Assembly (NCBI RefSeq): GCF_010015445.1
Contig: NC_053118.1
Location: 9,002,907-9,066,906, forward strand
DNA length: 64,000 nucleotides
Reading direction: 5' to 3'
From: Perca fluviatilis
Lineage: Eukaryota; Chordata; Actinopteri; Perciformes; Percidae
The notes beneath the pieces were generated by a model, which saw only the letters and a list, made by a program, of their open reading frames with translations, was not told the DNA's origin and did no database searches. A program made the translations under genes and the position numbers. This document shows, piece by piece, positions 23,331-33,470 of the stretch; the stretch's first letter is position 1, and each line of letters starts with the position of its first letter.

Positions 23331-23600
23331 CCGGGGTGGCAATTCAGGCCAGCAACAAGCAAAAGAAAGTCCCAAGTATGTTTAGGAATCGAGGTACGTG
23401 GCCGGAATGCAATACTGGCCAAAACAAAAGAAAGCCCTAGCCTAACTGATTTTATTAAGCTCAGCGCGGAGACCGGAATGGCGATACCGGCCAAACAAAG
23501 TAAAAACCTAACCAGTCCGCAGAACCACGGCACGATGACCGGCAGTGCAATGCAGGCCATGAACCACGACAAGCAAAGAATAAATGTGACACAAGCAGGA
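23331..23600. repeat. Decayed ~71-bp tandem array
   Basis: Related segments start at 23,331, 23,402, 23,473 and 23,539, each with a form of ACCGGAATGCAATACTGGCC followed by an A-rich stretch. Similarity is moderate. Confidence 0.65.
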
Positions 23601-23672
23601 CAACATCCTAAATGAGACAATAACAGAGACGTGAAAACACACCACCACCAGTTATATGCATGCTCACCAGAA

Positions 23673-24695
23673 TCAAGGCTTCAATGATCTTTGGATGGTG
23701 AGAAGGTCGTCGACGTCAGGACGAATGTATGAGGAGTAAGCAGCAGATGACCAGCGACCCAGCAGTTGCAGGGAAGCACAAGATATGCCCTGGTTAGCTG
23801 CAGTCGTCGCAGCCCCGATCCTAAACGAATGGCCCGGATAATGCTGAGGGGACATATTAGCTCTAAGGAGAACGAGCTTTAGATGAAGCCCAAACCAAGC
23901 TCTCGACAGGGGAAATCCCCCGGGGACGAGGAACAGAGGCGCTAAGGAGCCAGTGCGAGGCCGCAACCGTAAATAGGTTAGCATGGATTTGAAGGGACAA
24001 AAACAAGTATCAGTGCGGGCGACGAGGACTGAGCAAGTGCCACCGCGTTTAGAATGTTTGAGAGATAAGCGATAATGACCAGTATAAAAAGCCAAATCAG
24101 AAAAAGTGACATCACTATCAGGGTTAAAAGATTTAGAAGGGGTAGTAAATTCGCCGCATCTGAGAAAGGCATAAAAAGCCAGCAAAAACACGGACTCCAG
24201 TAAGGAGTCAACGTAGGGAGAAACCACCCCCGCCCGAAGAACCGAGACCATAGCGTGCAAAATACCGAGAGTGATAGGCTGCCTCGGATCGGGGGGAGAA
24301 GGATGGGACTTGGAAATGCCTTTCAGCAGCAATTTAACGGCCTGATTAGAGAAAATGCTCGGAAACGACGGGTCATAACAGCGGATGTGAAACTGAACGC
24401 TGGCGAGCAAACCTCGAGTATACTGCAACTTAAATTTGCGAGTGTCAGTACAATAACAAATGAATGCACAAATGCTGCTTGTACGAACGGGTTTAAGAGG
24501 AACAGAAATACAAACACAAAAGAAACAGAAGGTATGCCAAGCAAAATCATAGGTTTTCAAAGTAGACGCAGCCAAGCCTTTTCTCATATAATCCCTAGAG
24601 GAATCTAGATAAGGACGTAGGGGCGATAGGTTCAATACAGCGCCAGCTTCTGGAGAGAAGGCAGAGTGACAGGGAAGGGGCAGGCGGTAGGGCAC
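23673..24695 (-). CDS. Tyrosine recombinase (YR) of the Ngaro-like element
   Basis: A 340-residue frame, uninterrupted. YRs of this order integrate a circular DNA copy by strand exchange through a covalent tyrosine link. Visible catalytic positions are Arg179 (in FLRCGEF), His289 and Arg292 (GHSFRIGA), Trp315 where many YRs have His/Trp, and Tyr323 (AYSSYIRP) as the probable nucleophile. The N-terminal SAM-like DNA-binding part lies at about residues 25-110 (KGLAASTLKTYDFAW). It overlaps the RT/RNase H frame by 64 bp. The Met at 24,695 is simply the first in frame, and the true start may differ. Function of this copy is untested; the frame and all key residues look intact. Confidence 0.9.
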   Translation of the reverse strand: MPYRLPLPCHSAFSPEAGAVLNLSPLRPYLDSSRDYMRKGLAASTLKTYDFAWHTFCFFCVCISVPLKPVRTSSICAFICYCTDTRKFKLQYTRGLLASVQFHIRCYDPSFPSIFSNQAVKLLLKGISKSHPSPPDPRQPITLGILHAMVSVLRAGVVSPYVDSLLESVFLLAFYAFLRCGEFTTPSKSFNPDSDVTFSDLAFYTGHYRLSLKHSKRGGTCSVLVARTDTCFCPFKSMLTYLRLRPRTGSLAPLFLVPGGFPLSRAWFGLHLKLVLLRANMSPQHYPGHSFRIGAATTAANQGISCASLQLLGRWSSAAYSSYIRPDVDDLLTIQRSLKP

Positions 24696-26150
24696 CGGCG
24701 CCGAAAGGCCTGAAAATGAAAACGAGACAGAGCATCAGCCACACCATTAGAATGACCGGGAACATGACGGGCAGTGATGAGAAAATTGTGCATGACGGCA
24801 GACCAGGTGATGCTTCTCACAAACGGCATAATTGCACTACATGAAGAGCGCCCCATATTGATGATGTCGACGACCGCTCGATTGTCGCACAAAACGGAGA
24901 TACGTTTGCGCTGCCATTGATGGCCCCAGACGCGGCAAGCTACGGCGATGGGGTAAATCTCATGCAAGGCCGACGAATCAAGCCGGGAGAAGGTGGGAGG
25001 CCAGTGACCTGCGAACCACTGCCCCTGAAAAAATCCACCGAACCCGGCAGAAGGGGCAGCGTCTGTGAAGAACAGCATAGAGTCAGAAGAATGCACCAAA
25101 TCATCGTAAAAAAAGGAAACACCATTCCAATGTTCGAGAAGGTGAGCCCAAAACCGCAAATCGGAACGGCAGCCGTCATCTAGGGATACGAGATCCTGCA
25201 GTTGGGAAATTGAAGATGCCGTATCCAGCAACCGGGATATGAACGAACGCCCCTGAGGAATAACACGCATGGCGAAGTTTAGGTGGCCCAAAAGGGAAAG
25301 CAACTGGCGTTTGGGTATGGAAATGGCGGTCGAAAAAGACGCCAGCGATCGCCGAATGCGTTCTGTAATTTGTGTCGGGAGAGACGCTTGTATTTCCACG
25401 GAGTCGAGGGTAATCCCGAAAATCCAGGCGCGGCGGGCAAGACCTAAAGTTTTTCGTCAGACAAAAGGAACGCCAAGGGAATGAAAGCAGCTCCGCAGCT
25501 TCCCCAGAGACGACCCTGAGCTATCGTGAGGGGGGTCGATAAGCAAAAAATCGTCCAGCAAATGAAGCACCGAAGGCACCCTCACCCTGTTAAGCAGGAT
25601 CCAGCAAAGGGCCTCCGACACGTGATTAAAAATGCAAGGGCTGCTCTTGCACCCAAAGGTCAGGCGCACACCGAAATAGAAGTTTGAGTCCCACTTAACA
25701 CCGAAAAGAGGCCATTGGGAAGGATGGACGGGCACGATTTTAAAAGCGTCTGTGATGTCAGCCTTGGAAAGCCAAGAGCCCACCCCAGCCAGTTTAATCA
25801 GGTTGATGGCATTATCGACGGTGGCATAGTGCAGAGAAAAGGGGGCTAGTGGGATGAGACTGTTAATGCTGGGAACAGGCCCGTTATGCGGCGCGGACAA
25901 ATCGAAGATCAACCGCTTTTTGCCAGAATACTTCCTTGTAGCGACGCCGATCGGATTGCCGCGAAACAGGGAAAACGGAGGAGAACTGAACGGCCCAATG
26001 ACATGGCCCTTAGCCACCTCCGACGCCAACAACCGAGAGACTGTGTCGGGATCGGAAGTGGAGGAAAGGAGATTTTTAGCCACGAAAGAAACAGTTGGCG
26101 CTGTAAGCACGCCCACCCGAAAACCTTGGGAAAGCCCAGTGAGAAGGTGA
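24632..26150 (-). pseudogene. Ngaro RT and RNase H (frameshifted)
   Basis: RT starts near 26,150 and includes 'LIFDLSAPHNGPVPSINSL' and 'SWLSKADITDAFKIVPVH', which holds the first catalytic Asp. 'LHLLDDFLLIDPP' follows, an LDD box replacing YVDD as in this order. At 25,290-25,460 several small indels break the frame. RNase H continues at 25,000-24,690 with the D-E-D-D set: Asp in FTDAAPS, Glu in ALHEIYPI, Asp in LCDNRAVV and Asp in VADALSRF. The intact duplicate at 27.05-27.75 kb shows what the broken stretch should look like, so the indels are recent or sequencing errors. Confidence 0.87.
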
Positions 26151-26183
26151 TCAACAAACACCGAATCAGGATGCGAAGACAGT

Positions 26184-27045
26184 TCATATGCCAATGCACA
26201 CAGTTTTAATGGAGTGGATGGGTGAACAGTCAAAATGTCTTTGAGCCGTGGCGAGGCGGCCGCCGGGCAGACCGGGCAGACGCGAGCGCCGAGGGCAGAC
26301 AGACCAGGGGTGGGCATCGCGGCAGTAGCTGCAGACGTGAAGAAAGATGCAATTGGGGAAGGTACAAACATTGTCATTAAAGTTATTGCAAATGGGAGGT
26401 TGGTTAGGCATAATGACCTGGCGGCCCTGCGCAGCAGTGTCGGGAGGGGAACGGGGACGAGGAGACCGAGAGGAGGGGCCGGGGACCTGGCGAAAATGCA
26501 GCATAGGGCACAGAGAAGCCACGTGGCCCGCGACTCCACAGGTGGCACAGGAATTAACCTGCGCACCACCCACCAGCATGACCAGAAGCTCGAGATCCAC
26601 GACGGACCAGTCCAGCCGGACATTGGACCGAGCGAGGTGCAGCGCCGCCTTACTAGAGAAAGCCTTGTGATAGCGGTAGAAAAAGTTCCTCCCATACTTC
26701 AAGTTGAGATTGCCAATCAGAGCAAGGTAGGAATCAAGTTCCTGCCGCCGTTCCGGGTACACTGAGCAAATACAAAACACAAAAAAAAAAAAACAAAAAA
26801 AAAAACCCCCATTGAAAGCTCCTTGCACAGCCGAGGGTCCGCGATTTAAGCACGGCGGGAGAACCCCACCCCGAAACGCACGGATTGGTCACGCATTCGG
26901 GGAAGGCAAAATTAAGCTCACCAAATTGACGTCCTTGCCCTGCAAAATGTTAGCACGCAGACGGGCAGAAATATTGGCAGAAGCTGGAATGTAAGGCCTA
27001 CCGGGGACGGAGCCGAAGCAGCAGTGGCCAGAGAAAAGGCAGCCA
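26184..27045 (-). pseudogene. Ngaro gag C-terminal part with zinc knuckle
   Basis: It contains 'NILQGKDVNLVSLILPS' near 26,920 and 'SSKAALHLARSNVRLDWSVV' near 26,640. A CCHC knuckle, CATCGVAGHVASLC (C-x2-C-x4-H-x4-C), follows near 26,545, and then a Cys/His-rich stretch. It would bind RNA in a capsid-like particle. It is separated from its N-terminal half by the duplicated RT segment, and a poly-A run at 26,779-26,805 shifts the frame. Inactive. Confidence 0.75.
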
Positions 27046-27749
27046 ATGTTCCAATGTTCGAGAAGGTGAGCCCAAAACCGCAAATCGGAACGGCAGCCGT
27101 CATCTAGGGATACGAGATCCTGCAGTTGGGAAATTGAAGATGCCGTATCCAGCAACCGGGATATGAACGAACGCCCCTGAGGAATAACACGCATGGCGAA
27201 GTTTAGGTGGCCCAAAAGGGAAAGCAACTGGCGTTTGGGTATGGAAATGGCGGTCGAAAAAGACGCAGCGATCTCGCGAATGCGCTGTAATTTGTCGAGC
27301 GGGAGAGACGCTTGCATTTCCACGGAGTCGAGGGTAATCCCGAGAAACTCCAGGCGCGTGGCAAGACCTAAAGTTTTTTCGTCAGACAAAAGGAACGCCA
27401 AGGGAATGAAAGCAGCTCCGCAGCTTCCCCAGAGACGACCCTGAGCTATCGTGAGGGGGGTCGATAAGCAAAAAATCGTCCAGCAAATGAAGCACCGAAG
27501 GCACCCTCACCCTGTTAAGCAGGATCCAGCAAAGGGCCTCCGACACGTGATTAAAAATGCAAGGGCTGCTCTTGCACCCAAAGGTCAGGCGCACACCGAA
27601 ATAGAAGTTTGAGTCCCACTTAACACCGAAAAGAGGCCATTGGGAAGGATGGACGGGCACGATTTTAAAAGCGTCTGTGATGTCAGCCTTGGAAAGCCAA
27701 GAGCCCACCCCAGCCAGTTTAATCAGGTTGATGGCATTATCGACGGTGG
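27046..27749 (-). repeat. Duplicated RT/RNase H segment inserted in gag
   Basis: It is a direct copy of 25,126-25,827, nearly identical except in 25,290-25,460. The left join follows GGCAGCCAATG and the right join is at ATCGACGGTGG. Minus-strand translation gives the RT catalytic region without frame breaks. The copy sits in the middle of gag and destroys it. Confidence 0.92.
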
Positions 27750-28331
27750 AGAACAGGCAGCGTCGGCCTGGGCCGACGGGCCCGTCTGGGCGGAGCCGAG
27801 CGCCGGCAGCGCAGCGGAGGAGAGAGCAGCCCCGACGGTCACGGAACCAGCTGGAATGCTTTCAACGGCCTGCAGTCGTGCTTCCATCGACTGCAACGAG
27901 CCGGCCAGAGACTGGAGAGAAGCGAGAATGAGGCTTGTGTCCGACGACCCACTTGGAACGTCCAGGGCAGCAGCGCGGCCCAGGGAACCCGCGCCGCGGG
28001 TCTTCGCGAGGGCGCCGAAGGAGGGATCCGCCTTCCTGGTCCGTTTCCGACCGCGGGCAGCCACAGGAGCGGCGGGCGAGGGATCCGGCGAGACGCACCC
28101 GACTTGGACGGCCAGCACGCGGAGCTCAGGAGACGGCAAACCCGAAGCCGGCACGACGCCGCGAAACGGGCGCAGCGCCGCTAGGAGCAACTCCGACCCA
28201 TCCAGCGGGAGCCGGGAGCAGCGAGCCAGCGAGCTCCTGCGAACGCTGTCCGGAGAACCAGGAATCGCCTCCGGCGAAGAGCAGAGTACAGGAAACGGGT
28301 CCGAAGCGAGAGCAGGCTCGGAATCCGACAT
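27750..28331 (-). pseudogene. Ngaro gag N-terminal part
   Basis: It begins at Met 28,331 (MSDSEPALASDPFPVLCSSP) and stays open for about 190 residues until the duplicated RT segment. Rich in Ser, Pro and Ala with a basic patch GRKRTRK, plus a heptad-like LASLQSLAGSLQSMEARLQA that could form a coiled coil. No named domain recognised. The role as gag/ORF1 is inferred from its position. Confidence 0.65.
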
Positions 28332-28400
28332 AGCGATCACCAAAATAACCACACCAAACAGAGAGGGAAAGTGATCCATGAAGCCGGCCGACAGACAAAA

Positions 28401-28612
28401 GACGAGCGCTTTGCCTGAAACGACAGCTGACAGCACAAGGAGAGAACAGATTTAAAGCAGAGTTGTAAGGCTGTGATTGGCCCTTGAATCTCGTGGTCGA
28501 GTCTGATTGGTTTAACTGACACGTCACTTCTTGAACAGCTGATTTGATTTAAGAATGGAGTAGTGACTGGGGTAATGACGTCTTCCTGAAAGAATTTGCG
28601 CTGAGCTTCATT
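28401..28612 (-). repeat. Ngaro split repeat A1
   Basis: 5' end of the element on the minus strand; nearly identical to A2. Confidence 0.92.
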
Positions 28613-28765
28613 AGTTGTATCTAGTCTAGTTTCTTGTCTTTGTATTTACCTGTCTGCTCCGTTTCCTGACGTGACTAACTGGAAGATCTCTGTCCTCAGT
28701 AATCACCTTCCCCTTCGGAATCATCTGCTACCAGCCCAGCCATCCTCGGACTGATTGACCAGAGA
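28613..28765 (+). mobile_element. LTR, third copy, resumed part
   Basis: It continues the LTR cut at 21,426: ATCTAGTCTAGTTTCTTGTC, CTGTCTGC...GTTTCCTGA and AAGATCTCTGTCCTCAG all match 9,660-9,760. The 3' end is lost at a junction near 28,765. Confidence 0.82.
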
Positions 28766-28779
28766 GCGGAGAGGGGAGC

Positions 28780-29098
28780 GCGCGTTTGCGGTGGCAGGGC
28801 CTCGTCTGTGGAACTCCCTGCCTTTAGAGATTAGAACAGCCCCCAACCTTGCTATCTTCAAGTCGTTGGTAAAAACCTACTTATTCTCATTAGCGTATTG
28901 ATTTCCTCTTTGATTGGTCCTTCTTTTGTATACTTGAGTCAGTGTCTTAAGGTTGTCTTAGCCTTGATGTTTTTTATTTGGTGTTTTATGCTTTGTCTTG
29001 CTGGTTTTATGTTTTTATATGCTTGCTCTGTAAAGCACTTTGGTCTGTCTAGCGGCTGTTTAAATGTGCTATATAAATAAATGAACTTGAACTTGAGA
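28780..29098 (+). pseudogene. 5'-truncated LINE 3' end
   Basis: A decayed version of the LINE C-terminus (…RLWNSLPLEIR-like) is followed by a 3' UTR. The UTR ends CTGTAAAGCACTTTGGTCTG…GTGCTATATAAATAAATG, as in L2-group LINEs. Confidence 0.7.
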
Positions 29099-29698
29099 GG
29101 GTTGATTTTTGGATGTGCTCTGTGTTCTCAATCAGACAGGTTGTAAACAAGCCAACAGTATCCAAATTATTAAAACCACTAGGGGCCCTATCTTGCACCC
29201 AGCGCAATTGACTTTGTACACCGACACATGTATCGTTCCGATTTTGCACCAGACTCACGTCGGTAAATTAGGGAATGAACTTGCGTTCCCAGGGGGCGGT
29301 TCAGCAAAAAGAGGTGTGTTCCGGCGCAAACGTTCCCTGGTGCTATTTTGCAGTTTCAGAGAACAATTCCGCCACTGACCAGGAAAAACCTAGTCTAAAG
29401 TCAAAATGTCTAAACGTTATTCAGATGCTATTTTAAAGGCGCATGCTTGGCCATAATGCAGCGTGTGCACAACGCGCATACACTTTGCTTCTCTCATTTA
29501 CACGGACCCAGCAGTTCCTATTTTTGCAAACCATACATAATTACAAGAAAAAATATTACCACACAAGGGAAATCATTGTGGTGTCAATGAAGACGTGAAA
29601 AAGAGGCATAAATCTAGCGTACACATTTACCCAAATTATTCAGGCTAATTGATGACGGATCAAACTAACTTGTTTGACCAATAGTGGCGAGACACATA

Positions 29699-29861
29699 GG
29701 TATATAAGGACACCGGACAAAGTGGGTTGTCTGTCAAGAACCAGGAAACAAAATTCTGAAGACTGCAAAATCACCTTTTAACATCATGTAAGTTTATTAA
29801 AAACCTTACTCTTCAACTTACCAGTTAAGTTCTGCTTGCTCATAATTTTTCTATTGCACAG
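29699..29861 (+). promoter_or_regulatory. TATA box and probable 5' UTR intron of the transposase
   Basis: TATATAAG at 29,701-29,708. Downstream, GTAAGT at 29,788 and a CACAG acceptor at 29,861 fit a 74-bp intron just before the first Met. Inferred from consensus only. Confidence 0.5.
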
Positions 29862-29865
29862 TGAG

Positions 29866-30795
29866 ATGGAGTATGTCTTGGGACAGAGAATTAGATGCAC
29901 GAGGGAGAGGGACTACCGGCCCAGACACACCTATCTCTCCCTCAGTGAGGAAGAATGTAGACGTAAGCTACAGATGTCTGCCGTCTTCTGGCAGATGAGC
30001 TGGGGGCTGATGCACCCTGTCCATATGCCTTCCCCATGGCAGTGAAAGTTACAGTGGCACTGCATTTCTATGCGTCTGGGTTGTTCCAGCACCCCCTGAG
30101 CTCCACTGGAGGCATTTCCCAATCTGCCATAAGTTCGGCAATACATGTAGTTACATCAGGTCTAGTCTGACATGCTGGGGGATACAACCAATTCTCTGTC
30201 ACATCTGACAGCCAGGAAAGAGCGAAGCAGGTGTTTTGGCGGCGAAGTATGGGTTCCCTGGTGTCCTTGGTGCTATAGACTGCACCCATGTGCGGCTACG
30301 TGCCCCATCAGAAAACGCACTGATATACATCACCCGCAAGGGAACCCAATTCAATCAACATTCAAGTCGTTTGCGATGTTACTTGGAAAATCACCCATGT
30401 CTTTGTGAATTACCCTGGCTCAAGCCACGACTCATTTATACTGGCAAACTCTGCCATTCCTGCCATCTTCGAGGGGAATCCCCCCTTGGATGGGTGGCTG
30501 TTAGGGGACAACGGCTATCCGTTAAAGACATGGCTGATGACACCATTTATTATGCCAGCAACAGAGAGTGAAATGCTATTTTAATCGCAAACGCACACAA
30601 ACACGCAGTGTAACTGAACGAACATTCGGCATACTGAAAATGCGCTTCAGGTGTTTGGATAGGTCAGGAGGCCCTTTACAGTACAGTCCTCAAAAAGTCG
30701 CAGCATTCTTTGTGGCTTGTGTTTTACACAACATTTCCATGAATCATGGATGTGTTGACATAAATGAGGAAATATTAGGACTTAAGGAGACGTGA
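29866..30795 (+). pseudogene. Harbinger transposase (HARBI1-like), frameshifted
   Basis: Starts at Met 29,866 (MEYVLGQRIRC). Continues in shifted frames with 'VTVALHFYASGLFQ' and 'SQSAISSAIHVVTSGL', the N-terminal region of PIF transposases. The DDE domain follows. The first Asp lies in GAIDCTHV (codon 30,278-30,280), the second in [11 protein letters not shown] (30,507-30,509) and the Glu in VTERTFGILKMRF (30,616-30,618). C-terminal block 'VLHNISMNHG' is present. All three catalytic residues are retained but at least three frameshifts or stops break the gene. Confidence 0.88.
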
Positions 30796-30821
30796 TGTTG
30801 AACTGCATGTGCCGATGCCAC

Positions 30822-31734
30822 TTAAAGTGATGGTTCGGAGTAATTCACCCTAGGGTCCTTTGCACCATGACCTCGAGCCAAACACCCCCCCAGAAGCTTT
30901 TTTCACCTGGGTCGAACATTGGGAGAGTTAGCTAGAGTAGCGTTATCAGCTGAATAGCTTAGCGCAGGGGCTAACGGACCCACGTTTGTATCTCGTAAGT
31001 TACCCCACTAATAATGCCCGAAATGATACCAAACGCCTACAAGTAGTACAAATAGGTTATGCTCTCATAAAACGATGGATTGGAAAGTTTGTAAGTACAC
31101 CAGAAGTTTATGAACACTTGCCTGCTCTCTTCAGCTCTCTGCTGCTGCTGCTGCTACCTGCAGTTAGACGAGTGCTTAGGGCCGTCTACAAATTACTACA
31201 CCGAAAAGTTACAACAAAAATATTTATTAATTCAATGATTAAATAACGTAATGTCTCCAAACTTACCTCAATTATTACTTGTCTCCTGCTAGTTATACTA
31301 CAGCACTTACTTAAAAAAAAAAATTAAATTAATAAATATTTTTGTTGCATCTCTTTTCGGTGTTATAATTTGTAGACGACCCTAAGCACTCATCTTACAG
31401 CAGCAACAACAGCAGAGAGCAGAAGCCAGCAGGCAAGTCTTATTTATATAAACTTCTGGTGTACTTACAAACTTTCCAATCCATCGTTTTATGAGAGCAT
31501 AACCTATTTGTACTACTTGTAGACGTTTGGTATCATTTCGGGCATTATTAGTGGGACCAACTTACGAATAAACGTGGTCCGTTAGGCTCGCGCTTAAGCT
31601 ATTCAGCTGATAACGCTACTCTATGCTAACTCTCCCAATGTTAGACCCAGGTGAAAAAAGCTTCTGGGGGGGGTTTGGCTCGAGGTCATGGTGCAAAGGA
31701 CCCTAGGGTGAATTACTCCGAACCATCACTTTAA
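30822..31734. mobile_element. TTAA foldback MITE (copy 2, complete)
   Basis: Perfect TTAA at both ends (30,822-30,825 and 31,731-31,734). The element is essentially two inverted arms starting AGTGATGGTTCGGAG, meeting near 31,270. Same family as 13,959. No coding content. Insertion is inside the Harbinger element, between its two genes. Confidence 0.93.
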
Positions 31735-32023
31735 CCCAAATGCCCCAGCAGCAGCACGGGAGAGGAGAGACGGAAGAGCTGCATCGTCTATAGTGAGGTA
31801 AGTAAAGTAATCTTGGTCTAATGTTAGACTACATTACAAAAATATCACCATGCATTCATAACCTCATGATTCAGTGAGAGTGAGCCCAAAACATCGGAAA
31901 CTATGTTTTTGTGACATTTCTTTATTTACATTTTGTCAAAAATAAAAATCAATAGCAAACTGTAACTGAACAAAAAAAACAACTAAGAAAATAAAGTTGA
32001 AACGATTTAAACAGAACTAATTT

Positions 32024-32440
32024 TCATGACAAATCTCTATGTATGTGAACTAGATTTATAAGTGTACCTTGGGGTTGGACAGCTGTGTCGGGTTGGGTGC
32101 TGATTTCCAAGCCTCTAAATCCCTCAACGCTTTTAGCGGTGAGGGTGGACGCAGCGATGTCCTCTGCTGGCGTCAGGTCCTGAGTAGAGGCAGATCCACC
32201 TCCAGTTGTACTGAGTGTCCGTTTGTTGCCAGCAAGCTTGGACTCCCCCCCCCCGTCTTCTGACATCGTTGTAGCGCTTGCGGCACTGGTGCGATGTCCT
32301 GGGGCTGCCAGCCGTGGAAACAATTGTGGCAATTTCCTCCCACGCCTGTTTAACGGAAGCTAATTTGGGTGGGTTTCTCCCATCCCCATCCAATGTCACT
32401 TCTGTCAATTGTCTTTTACGGCCCTGACGAGAACATCAGT
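32024..32440 (-). pseudogene. Harbinger Myb/SANT-like DNA-binding protein
   Basis: The minus strand gives 'PPKLASVKQAWEEIATIVST' and 'SHQCRKRYNDVRRR', typical of the Myb/SANT-like trihelix of the second Harbinger protein, which helps the transposase reach the ends. After a frame change it continues 'ESKLAGNKRTLSTTGGGSAS' to 'NLVHIHRDLS'. The 5' part (near 32,440) is also shifted. Broken. Confidence 0.75.
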
Positions 32441-32934
32441 CTCCTTGGCTGTGAACCGCTCCTAGCATGCGCCTGGCAAATCTTCCATCATAATAGCAAT
32501 CCACCATGGAACAAGCACGCCGGCTCTTAAAGGGAATGTGAGATGACGCTCTGATTGGTTTATTGCATGTTACGCTCAAACCACACCTAGCTACTTCAGA
32601 CCAACCCATTTTAGATTTGCGTCAGGTGCCAGAGTCATTTATCTCGCCGGTATAATAGCAACAGCGCCCAAGATCCGCCCATAAAGCTACTTGCGTTTCG
32701 CGTTTGATACTTGCATTTCAGATCCTTAAAATATGGCCCTAAGTCTACTATCCACTATGTCACTAACTGCACAGGAAATTCACACAACTGCAGTAAGTAC
32801 AGTAGGTCAAAGTTGAAGCAGAAAGTGGATCTCTAAATTGGGAAAGATGTTTGCAAAGGATAATTTGTGTAATAATTTTATTGCTCACCTGCCTTTTTTG
32901 TGGATAGGATTATTTATTTCCATATAATGTAAAA

Positions 32935-33470
32935 AATAATAGACAAAGCTTCCGGGTATGAAAAGTGAAGCCAATGCGAAAGTGCCTTAAACCTGCATTC
33001 TAACTTATAACCAGCAGGGGACGACTCCACTGGTTGCAAAAAGAAATCAGTTTCTATAGAAGTCTTTGAGAAAATAACCCTACTACTCACTTGATTTATT
33101 ACCTCAATAAACATTTTCATTATGAATGTATGGTCTCTATCGCTAGTTTAAAGTCTTCAATACAGCATGATGTTCATTTAGTAAATTATGGTCCCATTTA
33201 TTTTAAAATAGAAGATAAAGTTAAGCTAAAATTACTGTTTATTTGCATGGAGTCTGGTGGGTTTAGCAAACGCACTCTTAAACCGCCTTAGAAAACCTTT
33301 CCATAATGTTGTCAGAAACTTAGAATATCAATCTGAGCCTGTCAGCGGCAAAACGAGCACTTTTGTGAAGGTAAATACACGCTGGACAATTGCCCTATTA
33401 ACTTACATTGTAGCTTGTTGCGACGCTGCCGACTGCAGCGATCTCGCTTAATACTGGACCAATGTCAAAG
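32935..33470 (+). repeat. Dispersed fish repeat (partner at 41.6 kb)
   Basis: Contains AAGTGAAGCCAATGCGAAAG and ACCAGCAGGGGACGACTCC. The middle, with TCTTCAATACAGCATGA, matches the complement of 41,590-41,740. Ends not identified; class unknown. Confidence 0.55.

Larger units (their letters stand above)
21427..28612 (-). mobile_element. Ngaro-like (DIRS-order) tyrosine-recombinase retrotransposon
   Basis: A 7.2 kb element read on the minus strand. The order from its 5' end (28.6 kb) is A1, gag N-terminus, misplaced RT/RNase H duplicate, gag C-terminus with zinc knuckle, RT, RNase H, tyrosine recombinase, tandem-repeat region, B1, A2, B2. Split direct repeats in the order A1-B1-A2-B2 and a YR instead of a DDE integrase are known hallmarks of Ngaro elements. 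ATT triplets sit at both outer edges and at the A2/B1 joint, as expected from recombination of a circular intermediate. It interrupts an LTR. Gag is broken and RT has frameshifts, so this copy is defective, although the YR frame is intact. Confidence 0.9.
29182..32741. mobile_element. PIF/Harbinger transposon with MITE insertion
   Basis: Ends: GGGGCCCTATCTTGCACCC on the left; inverted right end AGGGCCATATTTTAAGGATC. It carries a transposase on plus and a Myb/SANT gene on minus, pointing at each other, with a foldback MITE between them. Two-gene organisation is typical of Harbinger. TSD not clear (CTA versus TAA). Confidence 0.8.

Noticed and set aside
25457..28436. Plus-strand frames opposite the Ngaro genes (for example 26,235-26,765 and 27,640-28,374)
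   Set aside because: They are shadows of the GC-rich minus-strand genes and show no motif of their own.
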